A stretch of DNA of 8,084 bases from Ga0077530 sp035565975. Lineage in GTDB: Bacteria; Pseudomonadota; Alphaproteobacteria; Rhizobiales; Hyphomicrobiaceae. Shown here piece by piece: positions 1-5,779 of this stretch. Both the position numbers and the translations under genes were made by a program. The first letter of the stretch is position 1; each line of letters begins with the position of its first letter. Location: NCBI GenBank assembly GCA_035565975.1, contig DATMRT010000064.1, forward strand, positions 1 to 8,084, read 5' to 3'. The notes below the pieces were generated by a model that was given only the letters and a program-made list of their open reading frames with translations, did no database searches and was not told the origin of the DNA.

Positions 1-75
1 CGCAAGTACGGCCATCTGCGCACGGCGCCGGAATACGACGGCTCGCTTAGGCTGATCGTTGCTCGAGCGCGATGA
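1..75 (+). CDS. C-terminal fragment of an unidentified protein
   Basis: Frame 1 is open from the window edge and ends at TGA 73-75, giving 24 residues that begin RKYGHLRTAPEYDG and end in VARAR. Most third positions are G or C, as in the clear genes of this window, which supports real coding. The fragment is too short for me to recognise a family, and I assign no function. It is followed by about 15 bases and then the repeat at 90-204, so it is the last gene of its unit before that element. It could be a chance open frame, but the codon bias argues against this. Confidence 0.55.
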   Translation, partial: RKYGHLRTAPEYDGSLRLIVARAR

Positions 76-89
76 AGCCGTCCACTTCT

Positions 90-204
90 CCTTCTCCCAG
101 CGTGCGGGGAGAAGGTCGGGATGAGGGGCGGGAGCTTGCGCCAACGTCGAACAAGCTCCCGCCCCTCACCCTAACCCTCTCCCTGCGAAGAGCGGGGAGA
201 GGGG
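90..204. repeat. Triple-hairpin intergenic repeat, copy A1
   Basis: Three hairpins follow one another. The first pairs CCTTCTCCC (90-98) with GGGAGAAGG (107-115). The central one is a perfect 17-bp stem (122-138 with 152-168), which can be prolonged by the GGTCGGG/CCCTAACC flanks. The third pairs CCCTCTCCC (175-183) with GGGAGAGGG (195-203), with three further pairs inside. The same order of parts with much shared sequence recurs at 7822-7940. The layout resembles known paired-palindrome intergenic elements such as REP/BIME and rhizobial RIME. Whether it belongs to a catalogued family is not testable here. It could also help end transcription of the upstream gene, although no T-tract follows. 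Confidence 0.85.
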
Positions 205-210
205 ATAAAA

Positions 211-321
211 GCACCTCTTTCCAGCAGTCCGCAGCCCCTTGCTCCTAGCGTTTCGCTATGGCCGCCGCGGGCATGGCACCGGGAAAGAATGCGACAGCAC
301 CCCTTCCCAGCAGCCCGCGGC
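211..321. repeat. Degenerate palindromic segment with a 25-bp direct repeat
   Basis: This fills the rest of the 76-330 gene-free stretch. GCACCTCTTTCCAGCAG... at 211-235 recurs at 297-321 with 21 of 25 bases identical, all four differences being transitions. Inside lie a short hairpin, TAGCG-TTT-CGCTA (246-258), and a perfect 9-bp inverted repeat, GCCGCGGGC (264-272) with GCCCGCGGC (313-321). The latter is extended by GGGAA (281-285) with TTCCC (304-308). The segment lies directly downstream of the minus-strand quinone reductase, so the large hairpin could act at the 3' end of that transcript, but there is no T-tract. It may be a decayed copy of another intergenic repeat. Confidence 0.6.
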
Positions 322-330
322 AAGTAAAAA

Positions 331-1305
331 TCAAGGCAGCAAAATAATCGAGCCCGTGGTCTTACGGCCCTCGAGATCCTTGTGCGCCTGGGCGGCATCC
401 TTCAGCGCGTATTTCTGATTGACGTTGATCTTGACTGCGCCCGATCCGACCACGTCGAAGAGATCCTTCGCCGTGGCGACGAGGTCGGCGCGCGTGGCCG
501 TGTACGTGTTGAGCGTCGGCCGCGTCATGTAGAGCGAGCCCTTCGCCGCGAGGATGCCGGCATTGAAGGCATCGATCGGACCCGAGGCATTGCCGAATGT
601 CACGAACAGGCCGAGCGGCTTCAGGCAGTCGAGCGACGCCGGGAACGTGTCCTTGCCAATGGAGTCGTAGACGACATCGCACTTCTTGCCGCCGGTGATC
701 TCGTTCACGCGCTCGACGAAATTCTCCGTCTTGTAGTTGATCATGTGCGTCGCACCCGCCGCCTTGGCGAGCGCGCACTTCTCTTCCGAGCTTGCCGTGC
801 CGATGATGGTCGCGCCGAGGTGCTTTGCCCATTGGCAGGCAATGAGGCCGATGCCGCCCGCCGCAGCATGCATGAGCAGCGTCGTGTCGGGCCCGACCTT
901 GTACGTGCGGCGCAGGAGATACTGCACGGTCATGCCCTGCAGCATCATGGCCGCACCCGTCTCGTAGGGGATCGAGTCGGGAAGCTTCACGAGCTTGTCG
1001 GCGGGTGCGAGGCGCTCGTCGGCATAAGCGCCGATGGCGCCGGCATAGGCAACTCGATCGCCGACCTTCAGGTCGGTGACGCCCGCGCCTACCGCCGTCA
1101 CTTCGCCCGCGCCCTCGTTGCCGGGTGTGAAAGGAAACGACGGCTGGGGATAGAGGCCGGTGCGCTGATATACGTCAATGAAGTTGACGCCGATCGCGTG
1201 CTGCTTGAGCTTGACTTGGCCGGCGCCGGGCGCGCCGACGTCGACGGTCTCGTACTTCATGGCCTCGGGGCCGCCGTACTGATGGACTCTGATGGCGTTC
1301 GCCAT
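331..1305 (-). CDS. Zinc-independent NADPH:quinone oxidoreductase (MDR superfamily)
   Basis: The 324-residue product is a cytosolic medium-chain dehydrogenase/reductase of the quinone oxidoreductase (QOR/zeta-crystallin) branch, which reduces quinones with NADPH. The N-terminal GroES-like domain shows NFIDVYQRTGLY at 41-52 and the GNEGAGEV turn at 62-69. The Rossmann domain starts near residue 140, with the nucleotide-binding HAAAGGIG at 146-153. There is no cluster of structural-zinc cysteines, as expected for this branch. Length is normal for the family (about 320-330). The ATG at 1303-1305 is chosen over an upstream in-frame ATG at 1350 because GGGAGA (1315-1320) sits at good spacing and the protein then begins MANAIRVHQYGGPE, typical of the family. 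It is divergent from the lipoprotein gene. An operator-like dyad lies about 80 bp upstream. The substrate within the quinone/enone group is not predictable. Confidence 0.93.
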   Translation of the reverse strand: MANAIRVHQYGGPEAMKYETVDVGAPGAGQVKLKQHAIGVNFIDVYQRTGLYPQPSFPFTPGNEGAGEVTAVGAGVTDLKVGDRVAYAGAIGAYADERLAPADKLVKLPDSIPYETGAAMMLQGMTVQYLLRRTYKVGPDTTLLMHAAAGGIGLIACQWAKHLGATIIGTASSEEKCALAKAAGATHMINYKTENFVERVNEITGGKKCDVVYDSIGKDTFPASLDCLKPLGLFVTFGNASGPIDAFNAGILAAKGSLYMTRPTLNTYTATRADLVATAKDLFDVVGSGAVKINVNQKYALKDAAQAHKDLEGRKTTGSIILLP

Positions 1306-1384
1306 GAGGTGCGTTCTCCCTGAATTCGAGGATGATGGCTTCTCGGGCATGGTATCTGCCTGTGGCAGTGACTTAGCCCGGAAG

Positions 1385-1403
1385 TCAGTACTCCGGTTAC
1401 TGA
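1385..1403. promoter_or_regulatory. Operator-like 19-bp dyad between divergent genes
   Basis: TCAGTActccggtTACTGA is a perfect 6-bp inverted repeat with a 7-bp spacer, in the 186-bp region between the quinone reductase (minus) and the lipoprotein gene (plus). Its size and symmetry fit a dimeric repressor. Quinone reductases are often controlled by MarR-, TetR- or HxlR-type redox sensors, but no regulator gene is in the window, so the assignment is inference. I could not find convincing -35/-10 boxes for either gene here. Confidence 0.45.
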
Positions 1404-1491
1404 TTTGTGTTATTTCAGCGGCGGCCGGTGCTCAGATGGCCGCATTTTTGAGGCTTCTATGCTCCGGCTGAATTCCTTACAAGAGGGCCGC

Positions 1492-1956
1492 ATGACCGTC
1501 CGTCGCCCGATCGGGCGCCTTCTGATCCCTGCCTCGGTGATGGCGCTCGCGTGCGCGCTCGCTTCATGTTCCGTGATCAACCTCGAAACAGCGGCCAACC
1601 CGCCACCGCGGGCGGACTGTGTCGACGACAGCCCGCCTTGTGTCGAGGCACGCGGCGCAGCCCTCAAGCAGATGCTGGCTGACCCGAAGCGGAGCTGGGT
1701 CCGCGAGCCGGCGAGCGCCCACTCCTATGCGGCCGGCGTGCGCCTATTTGCCTTCCGCAGTCGCAAGCGGGAGCTTTCGTGCGACGAGCTTGCCCATGGC
1801 AAGCGCGAGGCCGACGCGGCGCCGGCAACGCTCAATGGGCCTTATTCCGGTGGTCTGTCGCCGGCGCAGAAATCGCGCGGCACCATGCTGGCGGCAGAAG
1901 TGTCGAAGGAGCTGGCGGGCGAGATGCGCCGACGCGGCTGCCGTAACCAGGCTTAA
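1492..1956 (+). CDS. Small putative lipoprotein of unknown function
   Basis: The product is 154 residues. It begins with a basic stretch (MTVRRPIGR), a hydrophobic segment at about 10-22 and a lipobox LASC at 23-26, so Cys26 is probably lipidated and the protein anchored facing the periplasm. The mature part has four more cysteines (ADC, PPC, LSC, RGC), enough for two disulfides. It also has a GVRLFAFRSRKRELSCDELAHG-like centre and an Ala/Arg-rich helical C-terminus. I recognise no catalytic motif and give no function. The ATG at 1492 is preferred to the in-frame start at 1405 because AGAGGG (1482-1487) precedes it and the signal peptide then starts correctly. It converges with the secreted-protein gene downstream and diverges from the quinone reductase. 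A possible -10 box TATGCT (1458-1463) lacks a good -35. Confidence 0.8.
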   Translation: MTVRRPIGRLLIPASVMALACALASCSVINLETAANPPPRADCVDDSPPCVEARGAALKQMLADPKRSWVREPASAHSYAAGVRLFAFRSRKRELSCDELAHGKREADAAPATLNGPYSGGLSPAQKSRGTMLAAEVSKELAGEMRRRGCRNQA

Positions 1957-1988
1957 AGGACATATCGCCAACTGAACGTTCGGTCGGA

Positions 1989-2020
1989 TGACCGCGTCGT
2001 GCCGAAGCTCGCCGCGGTCA
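1989..2020. terminator. Inverted repeat between convergent genes
   Basis: TGACCGCG (1989-1996) pairs perfectly with CGCGGTCA (2013-2020) across a 16-base loop, in the 93-bp gap between two convergent genes. An overlapping alternative hairpin pairs CGGTC (1981-1985) with GACCG (1990-1994). The position suits a shared bidirectional terminator, but there is no T-tract on either side, so intrinsic termination is not demonstrated. Confidence 0.3.
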
Positions 2021-2049
2021 CCGCCAGAGCTAGGTCAGCCTTGCCGTGC

Positions 2050-2346
2050 TCAGTTGTGCTTCTTGACGAAGATGCGCGCACTCTGCCGGCTGAGTGCGGC
2101 GTGAAGGCGCGCACGCTCCCAAGGTGTGACCACGCCGTCGGACTTGAAAGCGCGCTCCATGCGGCGGACGTGCAACTGTCCTCTGATCAACTTGGCGGAC
2201 TCCCGGAACGAGAGATCCCCGTCCTGGATGCCCTTATAGATGCGCACGGCCTGGCGGTGTTCGCGCTTATCCACCCAAGGCGTTCCTGCGAATGCCGGAC
2301 CTGATGCGAATGCGAGCGCCAGTCCGGCGAGTATGGTCTTCTTCAT
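2050..2346 (-). CDS. Secreted small helical protein of unknown function
   Basis: The product is 98 residues. Residues 1-20 (MKKTILAGLALAFASGPAFA) form a clear Sec signal peptide with an AFA-G cleavage site, leaving a charged periplasmic protein of about 78 residues. The mature part carries a repeated helix-turn pattern, IYKGIQDGDLSFRESAKL then AFKSDGVVTPWERARL, followed by a C-terminal SRQSARIFVKKHN. I recognise this two-unit layout (G-x-L-T/S-x-x-E ... DG-V-V-T-x-x-E-R ... QS-x-x-I-y) from small uncharacterised proteobacterial proteins. The DGxxxxxE spacing is loosely reminiscent of EF-hand-like calcium sites, but this is not established. The ATG at 2346 has AGAGGAG (2354-2360 region) at 7-base spacing and starts the signal peptide. 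An upstream in-frame start at 2397 has no such support. The gene is divergent from the DedA gene. Confidence 0.8.
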   Translation of the reverse strand: MKKTILAGLALAFASGPAFAGTPWVDKREHRQAVRIYKGIQDGDLSFRESAKLIRGQLHVRRMERAFKSDGVVTPWERARLHAALSRQSARIFVKKHN

Positions 2347-2545
2347 TGGACGTCTCCTCTGCTTGTCGACCACGGTCGCGCCGTTCGCGGGATGCAATAC
2401 GGCGCCGTGGGTGAGCGGTTGGTCGGAGACTGCGGCTTCGTGGTTCGATTGCGCGAGCGAGCGTGGCGATCACATTGGGTTGACCGGCCAAGCCCTCGCG
2501 CGGCGTTGCGGCGGCGCTTGAGCTTGAATGCGCAAGCCTGTACAC

Positions 2546-2577
2546 GCTCGCGAGCCTTTCCCATGCAAGGATGGGAA
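2546..2577. repeat. Palindromes in the leader of the DedA-family gene
   Basis: The 255-bp divergent gap 2347-2601 holds no gene that I can support. Close to the DedA start are a perfect 10-bp palindrome GCTCGCGAGC (2546-2555) and a hairpin pairing TTCCCAT (2558-2564) with ATGGGAA (2571-2577) across GCAAGG. They lie 25 bases or more before the start codon and could be an operator or an mRNA hairpin. TTGACC at 2480-2485 could be a -35, but no -10 follows at the right distance. Confidence 0.35.
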
Positions 2578-2601
2578 GAAGGCGAAGCTGCGGGAGGGTG
2601 A

Positions 2602-3150
2602 ATGGGACTGGAAGCTTATGCGGACGCGATCATCGCGTTCGTGAAGGAGCATAAGACGTGGGCCGGGCCTGTCGTGTTCCTGCTCGCGTTTGGTGAGTCC
2701 CTGGCCTTCATCTCCCTCGTGCTGCCGTTCTGGGCCATCCTGGTGACCATCGGCACGCTCATCGGTGCGAGCGGCGGGCTCGACTTCTGGCTCATCATGA
2801 CGATGGCCGCTGTCGGCGCGGCGCTCGGCGACTGGCTCTCCTATTGGCTCGGCCAGCACTATCACGAGCAGATCGCGCGCATGTGGCCGCTCAGGAACTA
2901 TCCGGACCTTCTTCCCAAGGGTCACGCGTTCTTCGAGAAGTGGGGCGCGTGGGCCGTCGTTCTCGGCCGCTTCTCGGGGCCGCTCAGGGCTTCGGTGCCG
3001 CTCGTCGCCGGCATCGTCGAGATGCCTCGTGCGAAATTTCAGCTCGCCAACTGGAGCTCGGCTTTTCTCTGGGCGTTCGTGCTTCTCATGTTCGGCGATG
3101 CCATGGGGCAGGGTCTGAACCAGCTTCGCCAGGTGTTCGGCAGCGGTTGA
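2602..3150 (+). CDS. DedA-family (SNARE-associated) inner-membrane protein
   Basis: The 182-residue product is an integral inner-membrane protein of the DedA/VTT family, whose members are linked to lipid scrambling or undecaprenyl-phosphate recycling, membrane homeostasis and envelope stress resistance. Hydrophobic segments lie near residues 21-55, 62-84, 115-139 and 148-168. The family core is visible: Glu32 in an amphipathic re-entrant region, GDWLSYWLG at 76-84, and GRFSGPLRASVPLVAG at 122-137, with the conserved Arg-x-x-x-Pro-x-Arg pattern (Arg123, Pro127, Arg129). It ends with an FxxxNWxxAxxW segment. It is a little shorter than usual (about 200-220). The N-terminal motif reads ESLAFISLVLPFW rather than the common ExxxPxPGE type, so it is a divergent subgroup. 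GGGAGG (2592-2597) precedes the ATG. It converges on the methyltransferase gene, with 9 bases between stops. Confidence 0.88.
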   Translation: MGLEAYADAIIAFVKEHKTWAGPVVFLLAFGESLAFISLVLPFWAILVTIGTLIGASGGLDFWLIMTMAAVGAALGDWLSYWLGQHYHEQIARMWPLRNYPDLLPKGHAFFEKWGAWAVVLGRFSGPLRASVPLVAGIVEMPRAKFQLANWSSAFLWAFVLLMFGDAMGQGLNQLRQVFGSG

Positions 3151-3159
3151 TACCTGTGG

Positions 3160-3861
3160 CTAGGCGTATGCCACCCAGCCTCTGAAGCTCAGGCCCGCGT
3201 AGAACAAGCTCACGCCGGAGAAGCCCGCGTCGCTCAGCATGGCTTCGTCTTCCTCCGGCGAGAGAACCGAGAGCTTGGTGGCGATCGCCTGCTTGGCGGC
3301 CTCGACGTTCGCGGGCGCGGTGCCGCCGAATGCGACGTGCCGGCCGATCCATAGGCTCCGCCCGGGTTCGCTCTGTGAGAAACTTATGTGTGCCACGGCG
3401 AACGGCGCGCCGGGCACCAGACGCCGACGAATCTGGCGAAGGGTCTCCCGGCGCTGGTCGCGCGGGACGAAGTGAAGCGTCAAGAGACAGACGGCACCGT
3501 CGAACGGCCCTTCAGGGGCAGCGTCGATGTAACCCTGATGAAGGCGCACCCGCGCCGAGTGCTGCCCTGTGATCTGCGCAGCCGTCCTGAGCATCTCGGC
3601 CGACGGGTCGATGCCATCGAAGGTCCAGCCGGCATGGTCGTCGGCAAGCGCCTTGATCTCGAGGCCGCCGCCAGCCCCGAGCACCAGAAGGCGACCGCCG
3701 GCGGGAACGTGTTCCGCCAGAAGCAGCGATGTCATGCGATGAAGGCCGGCCAGGCCCGGAACCTGTCGCGGCAGCCCCTCGGCGTAGGCGCGCGCATGGG
3801 CCGCATCGAAAGCCTCGGCACCTGCGATTGGAGCGGCGGGCAAAGGGTCATTCCCGGTCAT
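3160..3861 (-). CDS. Class I SAM-dependent methyltransferase
   Basis: The 233-residue product has a class I (Rossmann) methyltransferase fold. The SAM-binding motif I reads LLVLGAGGGLE at about 59-69. The acidic end of strand 2 is in DGIDPSAEML at about 82-91. The motif IV region is FDGAVCLLTLHFV, and a QIRRRLVPGAPFAVAH strand follows. The C-terminus FYAGLSFRGWVAYA is shared by a group of uncharacterised small-molecule methyltransferases; the substrate is unknown. Two starts are possible, GTG at 3885 and ATG at 3861. Neither has a Shine-Dalgarno sequence. I chose ATG 3861 because a TTGACA/TCATAA promoter ends almost on it, implying a leaderless transcript, and because the GTG would lie inside that promoter. 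It is divergent from argG. The 15-bp dyad over its -10 region suggests repression by an unknown factor. Confidence 0.88.
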   Translation of the reverse strand: MTGNDPLPAAPIAGAEAFDAAHARAYAEGLPRQVPGLAGLHRMTSLLLAEHVPAGGRLLVLGAGGGLEIKALADDHAGWTFDGIDPSAEMLRTAAQITGQHSARVRLHQGYIDAAPEGPFDGAVCLLTLHFVPRDQRRETLRQIRRRLVPGAPFAVAHISFSQSEPGRSLWIGRHVAFGGTAPANVEAAKQAIATKLSVLSPEEDEAMLSDAGFSGVSLFYAGLSFRGWVAYA

Positions 3862-3867
3862 GAAGGT

Positions 3868-3898
3868 GTTATGAGTGATAACCACCTGCCGATGTCAA
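3868..3898 (-). promoter_or_regulatory. Methyltransferase promoter with overlapping operator-like dyad
   Basis: Read on the minus strand, a consensus -35 TTGACA (3898-3893) is followed after 18 bases by TCATAA (3874-3869), a fair -10. Transcription would start around 3862-3861, right at the ATG. Covering the -10 is GTTAT-CACTC-ATAAC (3882-3868), a perfect 5-bp inverted repeat with a 5-bp spacer. It can be extended to GGTG/CACC flanks with one bulge. This is a natural place for a repressor. The regulator is not in the window. Confidence 0.5.
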
Positions 3899-3915
3899 GC
3901 AAACGCCGGTGGCAC

Positions 3916-3953
3916 TTGCGGCAACGGCCACGCCCCCTATATTGCGGCCGCAA
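3916..3953 (+). promoter_or_regulatory. argG: Probable argG promoter with palindrome at the start site
   Basis: TTGCGG (3916-3921) and TATATT (3938-3943) are spaced by 16 bases and form the best promoter upstream of argG; the transcript would begin near 3950, leaving a leader of about 37 bases. The perfect 12-bp palindrome TTGCGGCCGCAA (3942-3953) overlaps the -10 and the start region. That position could serve an operator, but it might simply be a common promoter-proximal sequence in this group. Confidence 0.5.
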
Positions 3954-3986
3954 AAGTCCATTTTGCGCCCGAGAGGTCGAGCTGCC

Positions 3987-5225
3987 ATGTCATCCGCGCC
4001 CAAGTCCGTGAAGAAGGTCGTGCTCGCCTACTCGGGCGGCCTCGACACGTCGATCATCCTGAAGTGGCTGCAGGAGGAGTACGGCTGCGAGGTCGTCACC
4101 TTCACCGCCGACCTCGGCCAGGGCGAGGAGCTTGGCCCTGCGCGCGAGAAGGCGCTCATGCTCGGCATCAAACCCGAGAACATCTTCATCGAGGACCTGC
4201 GCGAGGAGTTCGTCCGCGACTTCGTCTTTCCGATGTTCCGCGCCAACGCCGTCTACGAGGGCGTCTACCTGCTCGGCACATCGATCGCGCGTCCGCTGAT
4301 CAGCAAGGCGCAGATTGAGATCGCACGGAAGACCGGTGCGGATGCCGTCTGCCACGGCGCGACGGGCAAAGGCAATGATCAGGTCCGCTTCGAGCTCAGC
4401 TACTATGCGCTCGAGCCCGGCATCAAGATCATCGCGCCGTGGCGCGAATGGAAGTTCAAGAGCCGCACGGAGCTGCTCGATTTCGCGCGTAGCCACCAGA
4501 TTCCGGTCGCCAAGGACAAGGAAGGCGAGGCGCCGTTCTCGGTCGACGCGAACCTGCTGCACTCCTCATCCGAAGGCAAAGTGCTCGAAGACCCGGCGCA
4601 GAAGGCCCCCGAGATGGTCTATCAGCGCACGATCTCGCCCATGGCGGCGCCCGACAAGGTGACGACCATCAAGATCGGCTTCGCCAAGGGTGATGCGATC
4701 TCGATCGACGGGAAGAAGATGAGCCCGGCAACGCTGCTGAAGGCACTCAACGATCTCGGACGCGACAATGGTATCGGTCGGCTGGACCTCGTCGAGAATC
4801 GTTTCGTCGGTATGAAGTCGCGCGGCATCTACGAGACGCCGGGTGGAACCATCCTGCTCGCCGCGCATCGTGCCATGGAGAGCATCACGCTCGACCGCGG
4901 CGCGAGCCATCTCAAGGACGAGCTGATGCCGCGTTATGCGGAGCTCATCTACTACGGTTTCTGGTTCAGCCCCGAGCGCGAGATGCTGCAGGCGCTGATC
5001 GACAAGAGCCAGGAGCACGTCGAGGGCGAAGTGACGCTCGACCTCTACAAGGGCAATGTCATCGTCACCGGCCGCGAGAGTCCGAAGTCGCTTTATTCCT
5101 CGACACTTGTTACCTTCGAGGACGACCAGGGCGCGTACGATCAAAAGGACGCCCAGGGCTTCATCAAGCTCAATGCGCTCAGGCTGCGCACGCTCGCGCA
5201 GCGCAATCGTGGCGGCAAGAATTGA
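3987..5225 (+). CDS. argG: Argininosuccinate synthase
   Basis: The 412-residue cytosolic enzyme joins citrulline and aspartate, using ATP (giving AMP and pyrophosphate), to make argininosuccinate, the penultimate step of arginine synthesis. The ATP-pyrophosphatase P-loop AYSGGLDTS is at 14-22. The second signature GATGKGNDQVRFE is at 124-136, YLLGTSIARP at 94-103, and SVDANLLHSSSEGKVLEDP at 185-203. Length is normal for the family (about 400-410). The ATG at 3987 is chosen because the protein then begins a few residues before KKVVLAYSGG, as in relatives, and AGAGG (3972-3976) lies upstream. The longer frame from 3909 would run through the promoter. No truncation or missing motif is seen. It is divergent from the methyltransferase gene. 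The gap to the next plus-strand gene is filled almost entirely by repeat B1. Confidence 0.98.
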   Translation: MSSAPKSVKKVVLAYSGGLDTSIILKWLQEEYGCEVVTFTADLGQGEELGPAREKALMLGIKPENIFIEDLREEFVRDFVFPMFRANAVYEGVYLLGTSIARPLISKAQIEIARKTGADAVCHGATGKGNDQVRFELSYYALEPGIKIIAPWREWKFKSRTELLDFARSHQIPVAKDKEGEAPFSVDANLLHSSSEGKVLEDPAQKAPEMVYQRTISPMAAPDKVTTIKIGFAKGDAISIDGKKMSPATLLKALNDLGRDNGIGRLDLVENRFVGMKSRGIYETPGGTILLAAHRAMESITLDRGASHLKDELMPRYAELIYYGFWFSPEREMLQALIDKSQEHVEGEVTLDLYKGNVIVTGRESPKSLYSSTLVTFEDDQGAYDQKDAQGFIKLNALRLRTLAQRNRGGKN

Positions 5226-5236
5226 GAGCAGGGAAT

Positions 5237-5333
5237 CCCCTCCCCCTTGTGGGGAGGGGTTAGGGATGGGGGGAACCCTCATCGCTAACGTTCTGCAATC
5301 CCCCCCTCCTAGCCTCCCCCACCAGGGGGGAGG
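5237..5333. repeat. Triple-hairpin intergenic repeat, copy B1
   Basis: Terminal hairpins pair CCCCTCCCC (5237-5245) with GGGGAGGGG (5251-5259), and CCTCCCCC (5313-5320) with GGGGGAGG (5326-5333). Between them, TAGG plus GGGGGG (5261-5273) can pair with CCCCCC plus CCTA (5301-5311) around a core CGCTAACGTTCTGCAA (5283-5298). The same elements in the same order are found at 6437-6586, where the core matches in 14 of 16 bases. It occupies nearly all of the 128-bp argG-VOC gap. The last hairpin is a possible attenuator, without a T-tract. Confidence 0.85.
5251..5273 (+). other. G-quadruplex-type sequence in repeat B1
   Basis: Four G-runs of 4, 4, 3 and 6 bases are separated by A, TTA and AT on the plus strand. 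This satisfies the usual G3+ with 1-7 base loop pattern for an intramolecular quadruplex in the transcript or the non-template strand. It competes with the first hairpin of B1, whose 3' arm is the first two runs. Formation in the cell is not shown. Confidence 0.5.
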
Positions 5334-5353
5334 AATAAGTCGGGTGATTGGAC

Positions 5354-5779
5354 ATGACGGAGAAACCACCGCCGGCCGGCATTCTCGAAACCGTCATGTA
5401 CGCGGTCGATCTCGACGCGACGGAGGTCTTCTACGCGGATGTCCTCGGCCTCGTGCCGTTCTCCAAGCTCGCCGGGCGCCAGCTCTTCTACCGCTGCGGC
5501 GACCAGGTGCTGCTCATCTTCAACCCACGAGCGACGATCGTGCCGCCGCCAGCCGATGCGAAGCTCCCCGTACCGCCGCACGGCGCGACGGGCGAAGGCC
5601 ACGTGTGCTTCCGCGCGAGCCGGGACGCGATCGACGATTGGAAGCAGCGGCTCGAGGCGGCGGGCGTCGCCATCGAGGCGGATTTTGTTTGGCCGAGCGG
5701 CGGACGCTCCATCTACTTCCGCGATCCGGCGGGCAACTGTCTCGAGTTTGCCGAGCCGAAGATCTGGGGTCTCAACTGA
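5354..5779 (+). CDS. VOC superfamily (glyoxalase/bleomycin-resistance fold) protein
   Basis: The 141-residue product has the two beta-alpha-beta-beta-beta units of the vicinal oxygen chelate fold. The first unit runs from ILETVMYAVDLDATEVFYADVLGL to about residue 58. The second starts near GEGHVCFRAS and ends with SIYFRDPAGNCLEFAEPKIWGL. Possible metal ligands are Glu12, in place of the common N-terminal His, His83 and Glu132. The family spans glyoxalase I, dioxygenases and antibiotic-binding or -modifying proteins, so the substrate cannot be named. ATG 5354 is taken as start, with GGGTGA (5342-5347) at 6-base spacing. An in-frame TTG at 5348 is possible and would use the GGAGG at the end of repeat B1 (5329-5333). 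The stop codon overlaps the rdgB start (TGATG), which implies translational coupling and perhaps a metabolite-clearing role alongside RdgB. Confidence 0.85.
   Translation: MTEKPPPAGILETVMYAVDLDATEVFYADVLGLVPFSKLAGRQLFYRCGDQVLLIFNPRATIVPPPADAKLPVPPHGATGEGHVCFRASRDAIDDWKQRLEAAGVAIEADFVWPSGGRSIYFRDPAGNCLEFAEPKIWGLN

Noticed and set aside
171..398. Minus-strand 75-codon frame
   Set aside because: It runs through repeat A1 and the palindromic segment and overlaps the end of the quinone reductase. The codons reflect the repeat sequence, not a protein.
382..1323. Plus-strand open frame (313 codons) opposite the quinone reductase
   Set aside because: It is the antisense shadow of a clear MDR quinone reductase with normal length and ribosome-binding site; the translation has no recognisable domain.
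3909..3986. N-terminal extension of ArgG from 3909
   Set aside because: It would place the argG -10 region inside the coding sequence and adds residues absent in the family; ATG 3987 fits better.
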